Notes: a model not told the origin generated them from the letters alone. Counted from the first letter of the stretch, positions 17,653-26,639 are shown. The stretch: 64,000 bases of DNA from Streptomyces nodosus (GCF_008704995.1 NZ_CP023747.1:434001-498000), one strand, 5' to 3'. A program made the numbers and translations.

Positions 17653-18252
17653 ATGAGTGGGAGCACAGAAGGCGGCAGCACCTCCGAGGCGCGGTCGCGT
17701 CTGCTCGGCAAGGCGACCGAGATCTTCTACTCGGAGGGGATCCACTCCGTCGGCATCGACCGGATCACCTCGGAGGCGCAGGTGACCCGCGCCACGCTGT
17801 ACCGGCACTTCTCCGGCAAGGAAAGCCTCATCCTCGCCTACCTCGACCAGGTCGACCGGGCGATCCGTGGGCAGGTGGACGCCATCGCCCGAGCGGGCGG
17901 ACGACCCCCGGCCGATCGAGTCCGTGACGTCGCCCGGTCCATCGTGGAGGGCATCCGGTCACCCGGGTTCCGCGGATGCGCGTTCCTCAACGCGGTGGCC
18001 GAGTATCCCGATCGCGACCACCCCGTCCACCGGGCGGTACTCGCCCACCGTCAGTGGTTCCTGGACACCGTCACCGACCTGCTCGCGCAGACCGGCGACG
18101 CACCCGCCGAGGCCGCCGGCCGGCAGTTCGTCATGCTCAGAGACGGCGCGATGGCGGCCGGCTGCCTCTTCGATCCGCAGCTGATCTCCGAGACGTTCCT
18201 GGACGGCGTCGAGGGAATCCTGCGGGCCCGCACCGCCCCCGAGCCCGCGTAG
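17653..18252 (+). CDS. TetR-family repressor
   Basis: A 199-residue regulator. The helix-turn-helix region reads GIHSVGIDRITSEAQVTRATLYRHFSGKESLILAYL (about residues 30-65), with the typical TLYRHF recognition helix. The C-terminal domain contains PGFRGCAFLNAVAEYP, seen in several antibiotic- or quinone-related TetR proteins. The ATG at 17653 is used; the ATG at 17641 is an alternative. Neither has a ribosome site, and TATGCT just upstream could be a -10 of a leaderless or nearly leaderless transcript. It probably regulates itself and the divergent membrane-protein gene through the two identical operators. Confidence 0.88.
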   Translation: MSGSTEGGSTSEARSRLLGKATEIFYSEGIHSVGIDRITSEAQVTRATLYRHFSGKESLILAYLDQVDRAIRGQVDAIARAGGRPPADRVRDVARSIVEGIRSPGFRGCAFLNAVAEYPDRDHPVHRAVLAHRQWFLDTVTDLLAQTGDAPAEAAGRQFVMLRDGAMAAGCLFDPQLISETFLDGVEGILRARTAPEPA

Positions 18253-18308
18253 GGCCCGGCCGCCCCGGACCTCGATCCGAGACCTGAGGCCTGACTACGC
18301 GTCGGGGC

Positions 18309-18953
18309 TCAGCCGAGGACGTCATCCTCAGCATGCGCCCGGTCCTGTGCGACCGGACAGAGGCGGGTGAGCAGGTCCCGTCGGCCGGTGGCGGACATGC
18401 CGAGCCGACCAGCGCGTTCGAGATCGATCAGACCGCTGAGCAGACCGAGGACGGCACGGGGCGGTCCGTCCAGGACGAGGTCCGGGTCGGTGGCGCGGCC
18501 GAGCCTGGTGTGGACCCGGCCGTTCCGCAGCTCGATGACGGCCGACTCGCCGGACGCGACGAGTTGGATGACCACGGGCGGGGCGTCCGGCTCGTCGTCG
18601 GTGGTGAACCACGCCGGGGCGTAGGCCAGCCACTGCGCCCGGAAGGCGTCGTCCGGCCGTTCCTCGGCCATGAACCGGAGCCCCCACAGCCCGAGCGCCT
18701 TCAGGACCGGCTCCAGTTCCAGACCGGACTCGGTCAGTCGGTAGAGAACGGCGCCGGCGGCCGGGGCGCGCAGGATGTAGCCGTCCGTGGTGAACGTGGT
18801 CAGGATCAGTACCTGCGGTGGGTCAAGACGCCGGCGCAGGACCTCGGTGGTGGCCAGTCCGTCCATCCGCGGCATGCGGATGTCCATCAGTACGAGGTCG
18901 GGGCGATGCCGGTCGACCAGGTCCATGACCTCGGTGCCGTCGGCGGCCTCGGA
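18309..18953 (-). pseudogene. Chimeric pseudogene: response-regulator fragment fused to HxlR C-terminal domain
   Basis: One open frame joins two unrelated fragments. From about 18953 to 18757 it encodes the middle of a NarL-type receiver domain (EAADGTEVMDLVDRHRPDLVLMDIRMPRMDGLATTEVL, with the phosphoacceptor in LMDIRMP), lacking the acidic-pair start and the LuxR helix-turn-helix. From about 18757 to 18309 it continues as the end of an HxlR-type regulator (YRLTESGLELEPVLKALGLWG, then an SCP2-like domain), lacking the HxlR winged helix. Neither DNA-binding domain survives. The junction sits at GAVLY, where both families have similar residues. The frame stays open upstream to 19373 but without family resemblance. 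A deletion that joined two genes is the likeliest origin. Confidence 0.75.
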
Positions 18954-19257
18954 GCACTTCGGGGCTGCTTCGTCGAGCCGTCGTCGGGTTCGTCGTGCGG
19001 CCCGACGCTGAGCGGCCGCCTTCAACGCCCCGCCCCTATCGGGGAATCGGCGCGTTCCCAAGGCCGTGAGGGCTCCCGTCAGCCGGAAGGCTCGCTGTCC
19101 GGTCCCTCTGCAGGGGGACCGGGCGGGGGCGGACGGCACTTGAGGACGACGCGGCGCCCGTCTGTCGGACGACATCGCTCCGTTTCCGGAACCCCCCGTC
19201 CCCGGGGGCGTCTTGACGGTTGTCGTGATCAACAACGAGCGGTCCGGAGGTGGGCGT

Positions 19258-20433
19258 ATGCCGGGTCGGGCAGACCAGGCGGCAGTCGGAGTCGTGGCAG
19301 CAGCGGAGGAAGGCGGCCGGGCGAAGGCGTCGGCCGCGGAGTACCAGGGGGCGCTGGGGTCCCTGTCGGTCAACGCGCCTTTGCCGGACGTCCTCGCCCG
19401 GGGGCTGGAGGAACTGCGGGCCGCCGAGGAGGCCGGTGATCTGCGGGAGACGGCGCGTTGCGGACTCGCGGTCGCCGAGGCGTACCGGCGGCTGGGGCGG
19501 ACGGCGGAGGCCGACCGGGCGTGGAAGGCCAGCTATCGCGCCGCCCGCGCGGCGAACCATGCGGGGGCGATGGCATGGGCGTTGTGGAGCGGCGGCACCC
19601 TGGCCCGGCAGCGGGGCGCGTTCCGGCTGGCGTACCGGCTGCTGCGGCTGGCGGCCGAGTGGGGTGAGCAGGGCGGTGATGTCGTCGTACGCGGGTATTC
19701 GCTGGCCGGGCTCGCGGAGACGGGGCGTATCCAGGGTGACTACGCGGCGGTGGAGGAACTGCACGAGCAACTGCTGGCCGAAGCTCGACGACGGGGTGAG
19801 GCCCGGCACACGGTGTGGGCGCTGGAGGGGATCGCGCAGATGCACCGGAACAACGGTGCCTACGACCGGGCCCTGACTTTGTTCGAGGAGGCCGCCGGGA
19901 TCGCCGAGCGGGCCGAGGACATGCGCGGCTGGGCGTGGGCGCTGCGGGGCATGGCCGATGTGGTCTCCGTGCGTGACGGGAAGGTGGAGTACGCCCTGTC
20001 ACTGCTGTCCCGGGCCGAGGATGCCTGTACGGCGATGAACCTTCGCGGTGCCCTGGCCTTCAACCACAAGATGCGCGGCAACGTCCTGTACCGGGCGGGG
20101 CGTTACGAGGAGGCCCGTGAGTGGTACGCGCGGGCTTTAAAGGAGTTCGGCGACATGACGGAGCCGCGGGGCACGGCGCTGTCCCGGCTCGGGCTCACCA
20201 AAACGCTTGCCCGGCTCGGGCGTGGGTCCGCGCAGACGGAGGCGGATCTTGTGGAGCTGCGGGGTCTGCTGGCGGGCATAGGGCTGCGTCACGCACGGGA
20301 GATGGTGGAGAAGGCCGCCGCCGAACTGGGTGTGGGACCTTTGCCCGAGGAGCGGGGGCGTGCGGGGGCGGCGGGATTCTCCGCATCGCGTGCGGAGGCG
20401 CTTGCGGTGGCCGATGTGGCGGGTCTGCGGTGA
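19258..20433 (+). CDS. Tetratricopeptide-repeat protein (TTA-containing)
   Basis: A 391-residue helical protein with about seven TPR-like repeats from about residue 50 to 330 (GDLRETARCGLAVAEAYRRLG, GAYDRALTLFEEAAGIAERA, GRYEEAREWYARALKEFG), and no signal peptide. TPRs mediate protein contacts. The ATG at 19258 has GGAGGTG 8 bases ahead. Its stop overlaps the start of the prenyl-synthase gene, so the two products are made together and may interact. Codon 294 (20137-20139) is TTA, read only by the bldA tRNA in Streptomyces, which suggests expression tied to development or secondary metabolism. Confidence 0.82.
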   Translation: MPGRADQAAVGVVAAAEEGGRAKASAAEYQGALGSLSVNAPLPDVLARGLEELRAAEEAGDLRETARCGLAVAEAYRRLGRTAEADRAWKASYRAARAANHAGAMAWALWSGGTLARQRGAFRLAYRLLRLAAEWGEQGGDVVVRGYSLAGLAETGRIQGDYAAVEELHEQLLAEARRRGEARHTVWALEGIAQMHRNNGAYDRALTLFEEAAGIAERAEDMRGWAWALRGMADVVSVRDGKVEYALSLLSRAEDACTAMNLRGALAFNHKMRGNVLYRAGRYEEAREWYARALKEFGDMTEPRGTALSRLGLTKTLARLGRGSAQTEADLVELRGLLAGIGLRHAREMVEKAAAELGVGPLPEERGRAGAAGFSASRAEALAVADVAGLR

Positions 20434-21572
20434 GCGGCGCGTTGCGGGCGCCGGCCGCCCGCGCCTCGGGTACCGCGACCGTAGGGCCGGTGCGGGTGGC
20501 TGTGCCGCCCGGCAAGGGCGCGGGGCCGGCTTCCGCGGTGGCGGGGTCTGCGGTGGAAGTGCTGGCGCGTTGCCGGGAGTTGGTACGTCCAGGGCTGGTG
20601 GAGGCGGTCGGGCGGCTCGACCCGTGGACCGGTGAGATGGCGGCGTACGCCCTGGGCTGGCGCGACACGAACGGCGATCCCGATCCTGCGGCGTCCGAGG
20701 GGAAGGGGTTACGGCAGGCCCTCGCCGTGCTCTCGGCCGAGGCGGTCGGCGCGGACGGGAAGGTGGCGGGGCCCGCGGCGGTCGCCGTGGAACTGGTGCA
20801 CGCCTTCTCCCTGGTGCACGACGACATCATGGACGGCGACCCGGTACGACGCCGGCGCGCCGCGGTGTGGCGCTCCTACGGCGTCGGGCCCGCGGTGCTG
20901 GCCGGGGACGCCCTGCACGCCCTCGCCGTGCGCAGCCTCGCCGAGACGCCGGGAGACCGGGCGCCCTCGGCGGTACGGCGGCTGTGTCTGGCCCTCACCC
21001 TGCTGGTACGGGGCCAGGCCGACGATCTGCGCTTCGAGTCCCTGCCCTGGAGCGGTCCCACCGCGGTGGGACCGGCAGGCTACCGGGTCATGGTCGAGCA
21101 CAAGACCGGCTCCCTCCTCGGGTGCGCCGCCGCACTCGGCGCCGAACTGGGCGAAGCCCCCGCGGAGACGGTCACGGCACTCGACCGGGCCGGCCGGCAC
21201 CTGGGGATCGCCTTCCAGATCGTGGACGACCTGCTCGGCATCTGGGGCGATCCGCAGGTGACCGGCAAACCCGTCCACAGTGATCTGCGGCAACGGAAGA
21301 AGACTTATCCGGTACTCGCCGCGCTCACCGGGAACGGCCCGGCCGCCCGTGAACTGGCCGTACTGCTGGAGGGTACCGAGCCGTTGGAAGGGGCGGCCGC
21401 GTCCCGGGCGGCCCTGCTCGTCGACGAGGCCGGCGGGCGGGCCGCGGCTCGTGCGGAGGCGCGGGAGCAACTGAACGCGGCCCGGGCCTGCCTGGACGGC
21501 ATACGGCTGGACCCGGTGGCGGTACGGGAGTTGGAGCTACTTGTCGGTTTCCTCCTCGACCGCACATCGTGA
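20430..21572 (+). CDS. Trans-isoprenyl diphosphate synthase (polyprenyl synthetase)
   Basis: A 380-residue isoprenyl diphosphate synthase condensing IPP with an allylic diphosphate. The first Asp-rich motif is DDIMD (in HAFSLVHDDIMDGD, about residue 135) and the second is DDLLGIWGD (about 270), followed by TGKPVHSDLRQRKKTYPVLAAL. The catalytic set appears complete. The first 45 or so residues are Ala/Gly/Pro-rich and probably disordered. In overall style (DDLLGIWGDP, VHSDLR) it resembles prenyltransferases annotated as family-2 encapsulin cargo, but no shell gene is in the window. The GTG start at 20430 overlaps the TPR stop. Codon 94 (20709-20711) is TTA. Product length (C15/C20) is not predictable here. 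Confidence 0.9.
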   Translation: MSGALRAPAARASGTATVGPVRVAVPPGKGAGPASAVAGSAVEVLARCRELVRPGLVEAVGRLDPWTGEMAAYALGWRDTNGDPDPAASEGKGLRQALAVLSAEAVGADGKVAGPAAVAVELVHAFSLVHDDIMDGDPVRRRRAAVWRSYGVGPAVLAGDALHALAVRSLAETPGDRAPSAVRRLCLALTLLVRGQADDLRFESLPWSGPTAVGPAGYRVMVEHKTGSLLGCAAALGAELGEAPAETVTALDRAGRHLGIAFQIVDDLLGIWGDPQVTGKPVHSDLRQRKKTYPVLAALTGNGPAARELAVLLEGTEPLEGAAASRAALLVDEAGGRAAARAEAREQLNAARACLDGIRLDPVAVRELELLVGFLLDRTS

Positions 21573-21605
21573 GAGCGGTTCGCCGACCGGTCCGGGACCG
21601 TACCT

Positions 21606-21818
21606 GACCCGATGGTTCTTCGGCTGCTCGGTGACGGTGTGGTCGCGGGTCGGGAGCGGGGTGCCGTTCACCTTCAGCACGATGTCCTTGCGGAACCGCT
21701 TGCGCGGGTGGAGCGCGAGCGGCGCCGCGAGGTGGCCGGTGCCGCGGTCGGCGGCCGACCTCGACACCCCGAAGAGCGGCGTCGGCCGCCGCAGGGTGCG
21801 GCTCGTGCGCCGGTATCC
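21606..21818 (-). mobile_element. IS5-family transposase remnant
   Basis: About 71 codons on the minus strand read as a transposase middle section: LFGVSRSAADRGTGHL, then PLALHPRKRFRKDIVLKVNG and TPLPTRDHTVTEQPKNHRV. Intact relatives read close to ALQPRKRFRKDTVLIVDGTLVPTRDHTVAEQSKNYR. The first DDE Asp (VDGT) is Asn here (VNGT), and both ends of the gene are missing, so this is a dead relic. No terminal inverted repeats are evident. It marks the accessory character of this interval. Confidence 0.7.
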
Positions 21819-21986
21819 GGCGTCCGGCAGGTCACGGTCTCCCCATGGCAGGCTCCAGGGCCGGCTCGCGAGTCGGGGGACTCGGGCGTGCGCCCGCCGC
21901 CGTACGGGAAACCGCGGTTCCCCTCTTCGGGACCGGTCGACGGCGGCGGGGTGCGGCTCGTCGGCGGCACGCGTCGGCAGTACGGT

Positions 21987-22352
21987 TCAGACCGCCCGCA
22001 GAACGCCGGGACGGCGGCCGGTGAGGCGGTCAAGTGCGGCGGCGCTCGCGCCGTCGGCCGACAGGTGGACGACGAGTTGCTGGTCGTCGTCGGCGGGCAG
22101 GCCGAGCGTTTCGTACGCCAACAGTACTTCTCCCACCTGCGGATGGACCGTGCGCACCATCGCGTTCGCCCGTGGCAACCCCGGCAGCGTCCGCAGGCGG
22201 GCGGCGAACGGTTCCCCGGAGGACACCGTCAACTCGTCCATCAGCGCACTGACATGGACGTCGGTCTGCCCCGGCCCCTGTTTGAGGGCAGCGACCTGCT
22301 CGTCGGCGACCCCGTCCCAGTCCGGGTACACGGTGCGCGCACGCCTGTACGG
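21987..22352 (-). pseudogene. C-terminal fragment of an XRE-type regulator (MmyB-like domain)
   Basis: The last 120 or so codons of this frame match the MmyB-like ligand-binding domain found after an XRE helix-turn-helix: TVYPDWDGVADEQVAALKQG, then PFAARLRTLPGL, MVRTVHPQVGEVLLAYETLG and LPADDDQQLVVHLSADGASA. The N-terminal DNA-binding half is absent, and the upstream sequence in this frame is non-homologous Arg/Pro-rich filler. It is a 5'-truncated gene next to other fragments. Confidence 0.65.
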
Positions 22353-22417
22353 TCCACGCGGACCTCCTGTGCGGGGGCGTCGACGGCACCGTGGGGCCCG
22401 ACCGCCCTCGGGCGCGG

Positions 22418-22801
22418 TCAGGACGTCGGACGCATGTCCGCGCCGTAGACGGTGCGGTAGTCGGGGACGACGACGCGCGCCACGGGGGACTCGCGGCGGA
22501 CCTGCGCGATGAAAGCCTCGACGTCCGCCGACGGGTCGGGGCTCGGCGGCAGGTCCAGCGACCTCTCGAAGTCGTCCCGGTGCACGGGCACCACGACGCC
22601 GGGGTCGCCGAGCGCTCGCAGCAGCCGGGGGACGTAGCGGTGCGTCGAGGCACTGGCCGGTACGGCGACCATCGCCAGGTCCCCCGGGCGCAGTCCTCGC
22701 GCCGCGTGCTCGCTGAAGTCGCTGGCGCCCATGGAGAAGGCCGAGGGCCCCTCGCTGCCCGCGGTCACCTGGAAGGCGAGGGTGTCGCCCTCGGGGGCCA
22801 C
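22418..22801 (-). pseudogene. C-terminal fragment of an MBL-fold hydrolase
   Basis: About 127 codons resemble the end of UlaG-like metallo-beta-lactamase-fold proteins: GPSAFSMGASDFSEHAARGL, LRPGDLAMVAVPASASTHRY, RALGDPGVVVPVHRDDFERS and a terminal VARVVVPDYRTVYG. The N-terminal half with the HxHxDH metal site is missing; an in-frame stop lies at 22826-22828 and sequence beyond it shows no homology. Residual expression from the GTG at 22801 is conceivable, but the product could not be an active hydrolase. Confidence 0.65.
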
Positions 22802-22882
22802 ACCCCGGGGACGCGGCCGGGGTGATCACCGATGGGGGACGAGCGCGCGCGGCGGTGGCCGCTCAACCGCCGGGAGAGCCGG

Positions 22883-23791
22883 TTAGATTGACACCCTCTC
22901 GGCTTTCACATGACGGGTGGTGCCGGGGCCCACCGGGGTGTCCCCGCGCAGTGTGATGCGGTGCATGACGCGGTGCTGGTCGCCGTAGTCGCGGTTGGCG
23001 TAGTGGGACGTGCTCCGGTTGTCCCACAGGGCGACGTCCCCGGGCCGCCAGCGATGGCGTACGACGTGTTCGGGCTTGGTGAGATGGGCGTAGAGGATGT
23101 CGAGGATGCCCCGGCTCTCGTGCTCCGAGACGCCGACGATGTGCGAGGTGAAGCCGGGGTTCACGAACAGGCCCTTGCGTCCGCTCTCGGGATGTACCCG
23201 CACGACCGGGTGCTCCACCGGCTTCAGCTCGGTGAACACCTCGCCTTCCCATAGATTGCCTCGGCCCTGTCGGCGCTGGGCCAGGTAGTAGCCGAACTCG
23301 CGGGTGCCGTCGTGGACGGCGGTGAGGGTGTCGAGGTGCGTCCGCAGGCCCGGTGACAGTGACTCGTAGGCGAGCTGGCTGTCGGCCCAGTTGGTGTCGC
23401 CGCCGCTGGGCGGCAGCACCACGGCCCGCAGCACCGAGATCGCCGGCGGCCGCTCCACGAACGTCACATCCGTGTGCCACACATCGGCGAATCCGTTGTC
23501 CTGGCTGTCCAGGGAGTACACCTCGGGGGCCACGTCGCCGGAGTCATGGACCGGGTGTCCCACGGTGACCTCGCCCAGCCGCCGGCCGAACTCGATCTGC
23601 GCGGCGTCGTCGAACCCGTCCTGGCCGCGGACGAAGAGCACCTTGTATCTGACGAGTGCCTCCCGGAGCGCGAGGACCTGTTCGTCGTCGAGGCTGCCGA
23701 GGTCGATGCCGTGGATCTCGGCGCCGAAGCGCGGGCCGAGCTCGGTGATCGGCAGCCGTGTCAGTGTCGGCTGGTCTCCGAAGATGCTCAT
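22883..23791 (-). CDS. TauD/TfdA-family Fe(II)/2-oxoglutarate dioxygenase
   Basis: A 302-residue enzyme that probably hydroxylates a sulfonate or sulfate ester so that sulfite or sulfate is released. The iron-binding facial triad is visible as His106-x-Asp108 (WHTDVTF) and His263 (NRSTSHYA). Arg274 and Arg278 (HRVMHR) match the 2-oxoglutarate and substrate arginines of TauD. Length is normal for the family. The ATG at 23791 has AAAGGA 7 bases ahead. It is the last gene of an ABC-importer operon, 33 bases behind the ATPase gene, so import and desulfonation are coupled. Taurine, alkanesulfonates or alkyl sulfates are the candidate substrates. Confidence 0.92.
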   Translation of the reverse strand: MSIFGDQPTLTRLPITELGPRFGAEIHGIDLGSLDDEQVLALREALVRYKVLFVRGQDGFDDAAQIEFGRRLGEVTVGHPVHDSGDVAPEVYSLDSQDNGFADVWHTDVTFVERPPAISVLRAVVLPPSGGDTNWADSQLAYESLSPGLRTHLDTLTAVHDGTREFGYYLAQRRQGRGNLWEGEVFTELKPVEHPVVRVHPESGRKGLFVNPGFTSHIVGVSEHESRGILDILYAHLTKPEHVVRHRWRPGDVALWDNRSTSHYANRDYGDQHRVMHRITLRGDTPVGPGTTRHVKAERVSI

Positions 23792-23824
23792 GTGGGTGTC
23801 CTTTCTCAGTCCGTCCTACGGGTG

Positions 23825-24631
23825 TCAGGCTGCGGCGGCGGTCTTCACGGCGTGGGCGACCCGCACCCGCAGTTCGTTGAACTCCCTTGACTCGCGCAGC
23901 TCGTCGGCGTCGACGTCGTCGCGCGGCAGGGTGATCGGCAGTTCCAGTGCCACGGTCCCGGGGCCCTTGGTCAGTACGACGACTCGGGAGCCGAGGAACA
24001 CCGCCTCGTCGGCCGAGTGCGTCACGAACACCGTGGTCCGCCCGGTCTGCGCGGTCACCCGGCGGAGGTCCTCCTGAAGCCGTTCCCGGGTCAGCGCGTC
24101 CAGCGCGGCGAACGGCTCGTCGAGCAGGAACAGCGGGTTCTCGGCGGCCAGCGCCCGGGCTATGGCAACACGCTGCTGCTGGCCACCGGAGATCTCCCAG
24201 ATGCGCCGTTCCGCGGTGCCCTCCAGACCGACCCGCGCCAGCAACTCGGCGCGCCGCGTGGGCCTTTGGGCCCAGTCGACGCCCGCGTACCGCAGCGCCA
24301 GGTCGAGGTTGCCCCGCACGGTCCGCCACGGGAACAGCCGCGGTGTCTGGAACACGACCCCGGCCGACTTGCCGGGCCGTGGTGCGGTGCCGGACACCCG
24401 CACCGAGCCGTGGGTGGGCTGCTCGAATCCGGCGATCAGCCGCAGCAGGGTGCTCTTGCCGCAGCCGGAGGCGCCCACCAGGACGAGGAACTCACCGGGC
24501 CGGACGGTCAGATCGACGGGGCCGACGGCGGTGACGCCGCCGTACGCATGAGTGACGTGCTCGATCCGGATGGAAGCGGACTGCGAGGTCCGGGGGTCCT
24601 CGGCTGTCTTCGTGATCTCACTTGAGGACAT
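23825..24631 (-). CDS. Sulfonate/taurine-type ABC transporter ATPase
   Basis: A 268-residue nucleotide-binding subunit of the SsuB/TauB group. Walker A is GASGCGKST, the Q-loop is VVFQTPRLFPWRTV, the signature is SGGQQQR, and Walker B is LFLLDEPF followed by the H-loop VTHSADEA. It energises the permease encoded at 25701-26570. I chose the ATG at 24631, which has GAGGGG 7 bases ahead and overlaps the end of the binding-protein gene by 14 bases; an in-frame start at 24646 lacks this site. Confidence 0.93.
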   Translation of the reverse strand: MSSSEITKTAEDPRTSQSASIRIEHVTHAYGGVTAVGPVDLTVRPGEFLVLVGASGCGKSTLLRLIAGFEQPTHGSVRVSGTAPRPGKSAGVVFQTPRLFPWRTVRGNLDLALRYAGVDWAQRPTRRAELLARVGLEGTAERRIWEISGGQQQRVAIARALAAENPLFLLDEPFAALDALTRERLQEDLRRVTAQTGRTTVFVTHSADEAVFLGSRVVVLTKGPGTVALELPITLPRDDVDADELRESREFNELRVRVAHAVKTAAAA

Positions 24632-25664
24632 CGGAAAGCCCCTCAAGATAGAACGCCTTACGGACGACAGCCGCGGACGGCGCGGTGTCGATCTGTCTCT
24701 GATCGGCCAGGAACCGGGCCGTGTCAGTGACGTAGGTCAGCAATCTGCCCGGGTCGGAGTCGGATCCGGTGCCCAGCCAATCCGCGGAGGCCACCTGCTG
24801 CGGGGTGAGAAACACCCCTTGCGCGAGCTGCGCCTTGGCGTCCGCCTCGCTGATGTTCAGTTCGGACGAGACGGCCTTGACCGAGCCGTCGGGGTCGGAC
24901 TTCAGCAGCCGCAACGCCTCAGCCTCTGCCTTGCGCCAGGCGTCGATCGCCTGCGGATCCCGGGAGATCAGTTCGTCCGACACTACGGCCAGGTCGAGGG
25001 TGGGCTTCCCGGCCGCACCGATCTCCTTGCTGCTGGTCACCTGCGTTCCGGTCTTGCGGAGTTCGTCGAGAGTGGGCAGCCAGACGTACGCGGCGTCGAT
25101 GTCACCGCGCTGCCACGCGGCGAGAATCGGCTGCGGCTGGAGGTCGACGAGCTGGACGTCGGCCGGCTTGAGGCCCGCCTTCTCCAGCGCCGCCAGCAGG
25201 CTGTAGTGCGAGGTGGACGCGAACGGGGTGGCGATCTTCTTCCCCTTGAGACCTGCCACATCGGTTATCCCGGTGCCCTTGCGTGCCACGAGCGCCTCGT
25301 TCTCGCCTGCCACGTCCAGGATCCACGCGACCTTGTACGGGATGGGCGAACTCCCGGACACCCCACGGGCGAACGGGCTCGACCCCAGGGCGGCGATGTC
25401 GAGGGAGTTGCCGATGAAGGCCTGGTTGACGCCTGCTCCGGAGTCGAACTTGATCCACGAGATCTTGTGGTCCGGCAAGGCCTTCTCCAGCAGCCTCTTG
25501 TGCTTCACGATCAGGTCGCCGCTGGGAAAGGCGAAGTATCCGATGCGGAGTCTCCTGGAGCCGTCGGACGAGGACCCCTCGCTGCCGGAGGAGCAGCCGG
25601 TGACGGCGGCGGAGGCGGCGGCGAGGGCACCCGCGAGCAGCAGGCGGCGGGAGGGACGGGACAT
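24618..25664 (-). CDS. Sulfonate/taurine-type substrate-binding lipoprotein
   Basis: A 348-residue NMT1/SsuA-like binding protein. The signal peptide carries twin arginines (SRRLLLAG) and the lipobox AVTGC, with Cys about residue 24. The mature part begins with a Ser/Gly linker followed by RRLRIGYFAFPSGDL, the usual first strand, and contains TDVAGLKGKKIATPFASTSH, the ligand-site region. It captures organosulfur compounds outside the cell. The gene lies 36 bases after the permease gene and overlaps the ATPase gene. Confidence 0.92.
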   Translation of the reverse strand: MSRPSRRLLLAGALAAASAAVTGCSSGSEGSSSDGSRRLRIGYFAFPSGDLIVKHKRLLEKALPDHKISWIKFDSGAGVNQAFIGNSLDIAALGSSPFARGVSGSSPIPYKVAWILDVAGENEALVARKGTGITDVAGLKGKKIATPFASTSHYSLLAALEKAGLKPADVQLVDLQPQPILAAWQRGDIDAAYVWLPTLDELRKTGTQVTSSKEIGAAGKPTLDLAVVSDELISRDPQAIDAWRKAEAEALRLLKSDPDGSVKAVSSELNISEADAKAQLAQGVFLTPQQVASADWLGTGSDSDPGRLLTYVTDTARFLADQRQIDTAPSAAVVRKAFYLEGLSDVLK

Positions 25665-25700
25665 GGCGGGGCCGTTTCTGTGTGAGGGCAGGGGGTGCGG

Positions 25701-26570
25701 TTATGCGCGACCGCGCCACGGAACGACCGTACGTTCCAGCCGCAGCAGCAGTGCGTCGATGACCAGGCCGGAGACACCGATGGCGATGATGCCGACGAGC
25801 ACCACGGGAGTGTTGTTGTAGTTGGCGGCGTCCTTCACCATGCCGCCGATGCCGGGCAGCCCGTTGACCAGTTCGGCGGCGACGAGGGAGGAGTAGGCGA
25901 CGCCGACCGCCAGCCGGACACCGGTGAGCGTCTCCGGCAGCGCGGACGGCACGATGACGTCCCTGACCACGTCCCATCGCGACCCGCCGAGCGCGCGGGC
26001 CGCCTCGACCAGGCTCGTCGGTACGGCGGCCACGGCGGTCGTGGTGGACACGGCCACCGGCGGGAAGGCGGCCACCGCGAGCAGCGTGATCTTCGGCTCC
26101 TCGTCGATGCCCAGCCAGATGATGAGGAGCGAGAAATACGCCAGCGGTGGCAGCGTCCGCAGGAAGGTGATCCAGGGCTCGAACAACGAGCGCACCCAGC
26201 CGACGGTGCCCATGAGCAGTCCGAAGACCAGCCCGGCGGCGATGCCGATCCCGGCGCCGAGCGCGATGCGCCGCAGGCTGATACCCAGGTGCTCGATGAG
26301 CGTGGTGCCGTTGTAGCCCCGTACGCCGTGGTGCGTCGTGGACAGGTCGACGAACGCGTCCCACACCTTCGTGGGCGGCGGAACCAGCGTCTCGCTCCAC
26401 GCTCCGCTCGCCGCCAGCGCCTGCCACAGGAGGAGAAACAGCAGAAGCGAGCCGAGTGGCAGGGCGACATGGGCGACGCGTTCCGGGACGCGGGAACGAC
26501 GCCGTACGGAAGGTCTGTCAGTTGTCGGGGTGGTGGGATCGGTTTCTGGCACGGAGGGTGTCGTGGACAC
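25701..26570 (-). CDS. Sulfonate/taurine-type ABC transporter permease
   Basis: A 289-residue SsuC/TauC-like permease with about six membrane segments. The EAA loop (LVEAARALGGSRWDVVRDVIVPSALP, about residues 185-215) contacts the ATPase. The polar N-terminus of about 35 residues precedes the first helix. I chose the GTG at 26570 because GGAG lies 8 bases ahead; the frame is open further upstream but lies in the leader region. It is the first structural gene after the leader peptide, 160 bases downstream of its stop, leaving room for an attenuator. Confidence 0.9.
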   Translation of the reverse strand: MSTTPSVPETDPTTPTTDRPSVRRRSRVPERVAHVALPLGSLLLFLLLWQALAASGAWSETLVPPPTKVWDAFVDLSTTHHGVRGYNGTTLIEHLGISLRRIALGAGIGIAAGLVFGLLMGTVGWVRSLFEPWITFLRTLPPLAYFSLLIIWLGIDEEPKITLLAVAAFPPVAVSTTTAVAAVPTSLVEAARALGGSRWDVVRDVIVPSALPETLTGVRLAVGVAYSSLVAAELVNGLPGIGGMVKDAANYNNTPVVLVGIIAIGVSGLVIDALLLRLERTVVPWRGRA

Positions 26571-26639
26571 GGGGCAGGCTCCAGAAGGCACCGGGAGACG
26601 AGCAGTTGGGGTCGGCAAAGGCCGGACAGCCCAGAGGAA

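Noticed and set aside
20430-21572. A complete encapsulin or terpene biosynthetic system
   Set aside because: Only the prenyl synthase is present; no shell protein, terpene cyclase or cytochrome P450 gene is nearby.
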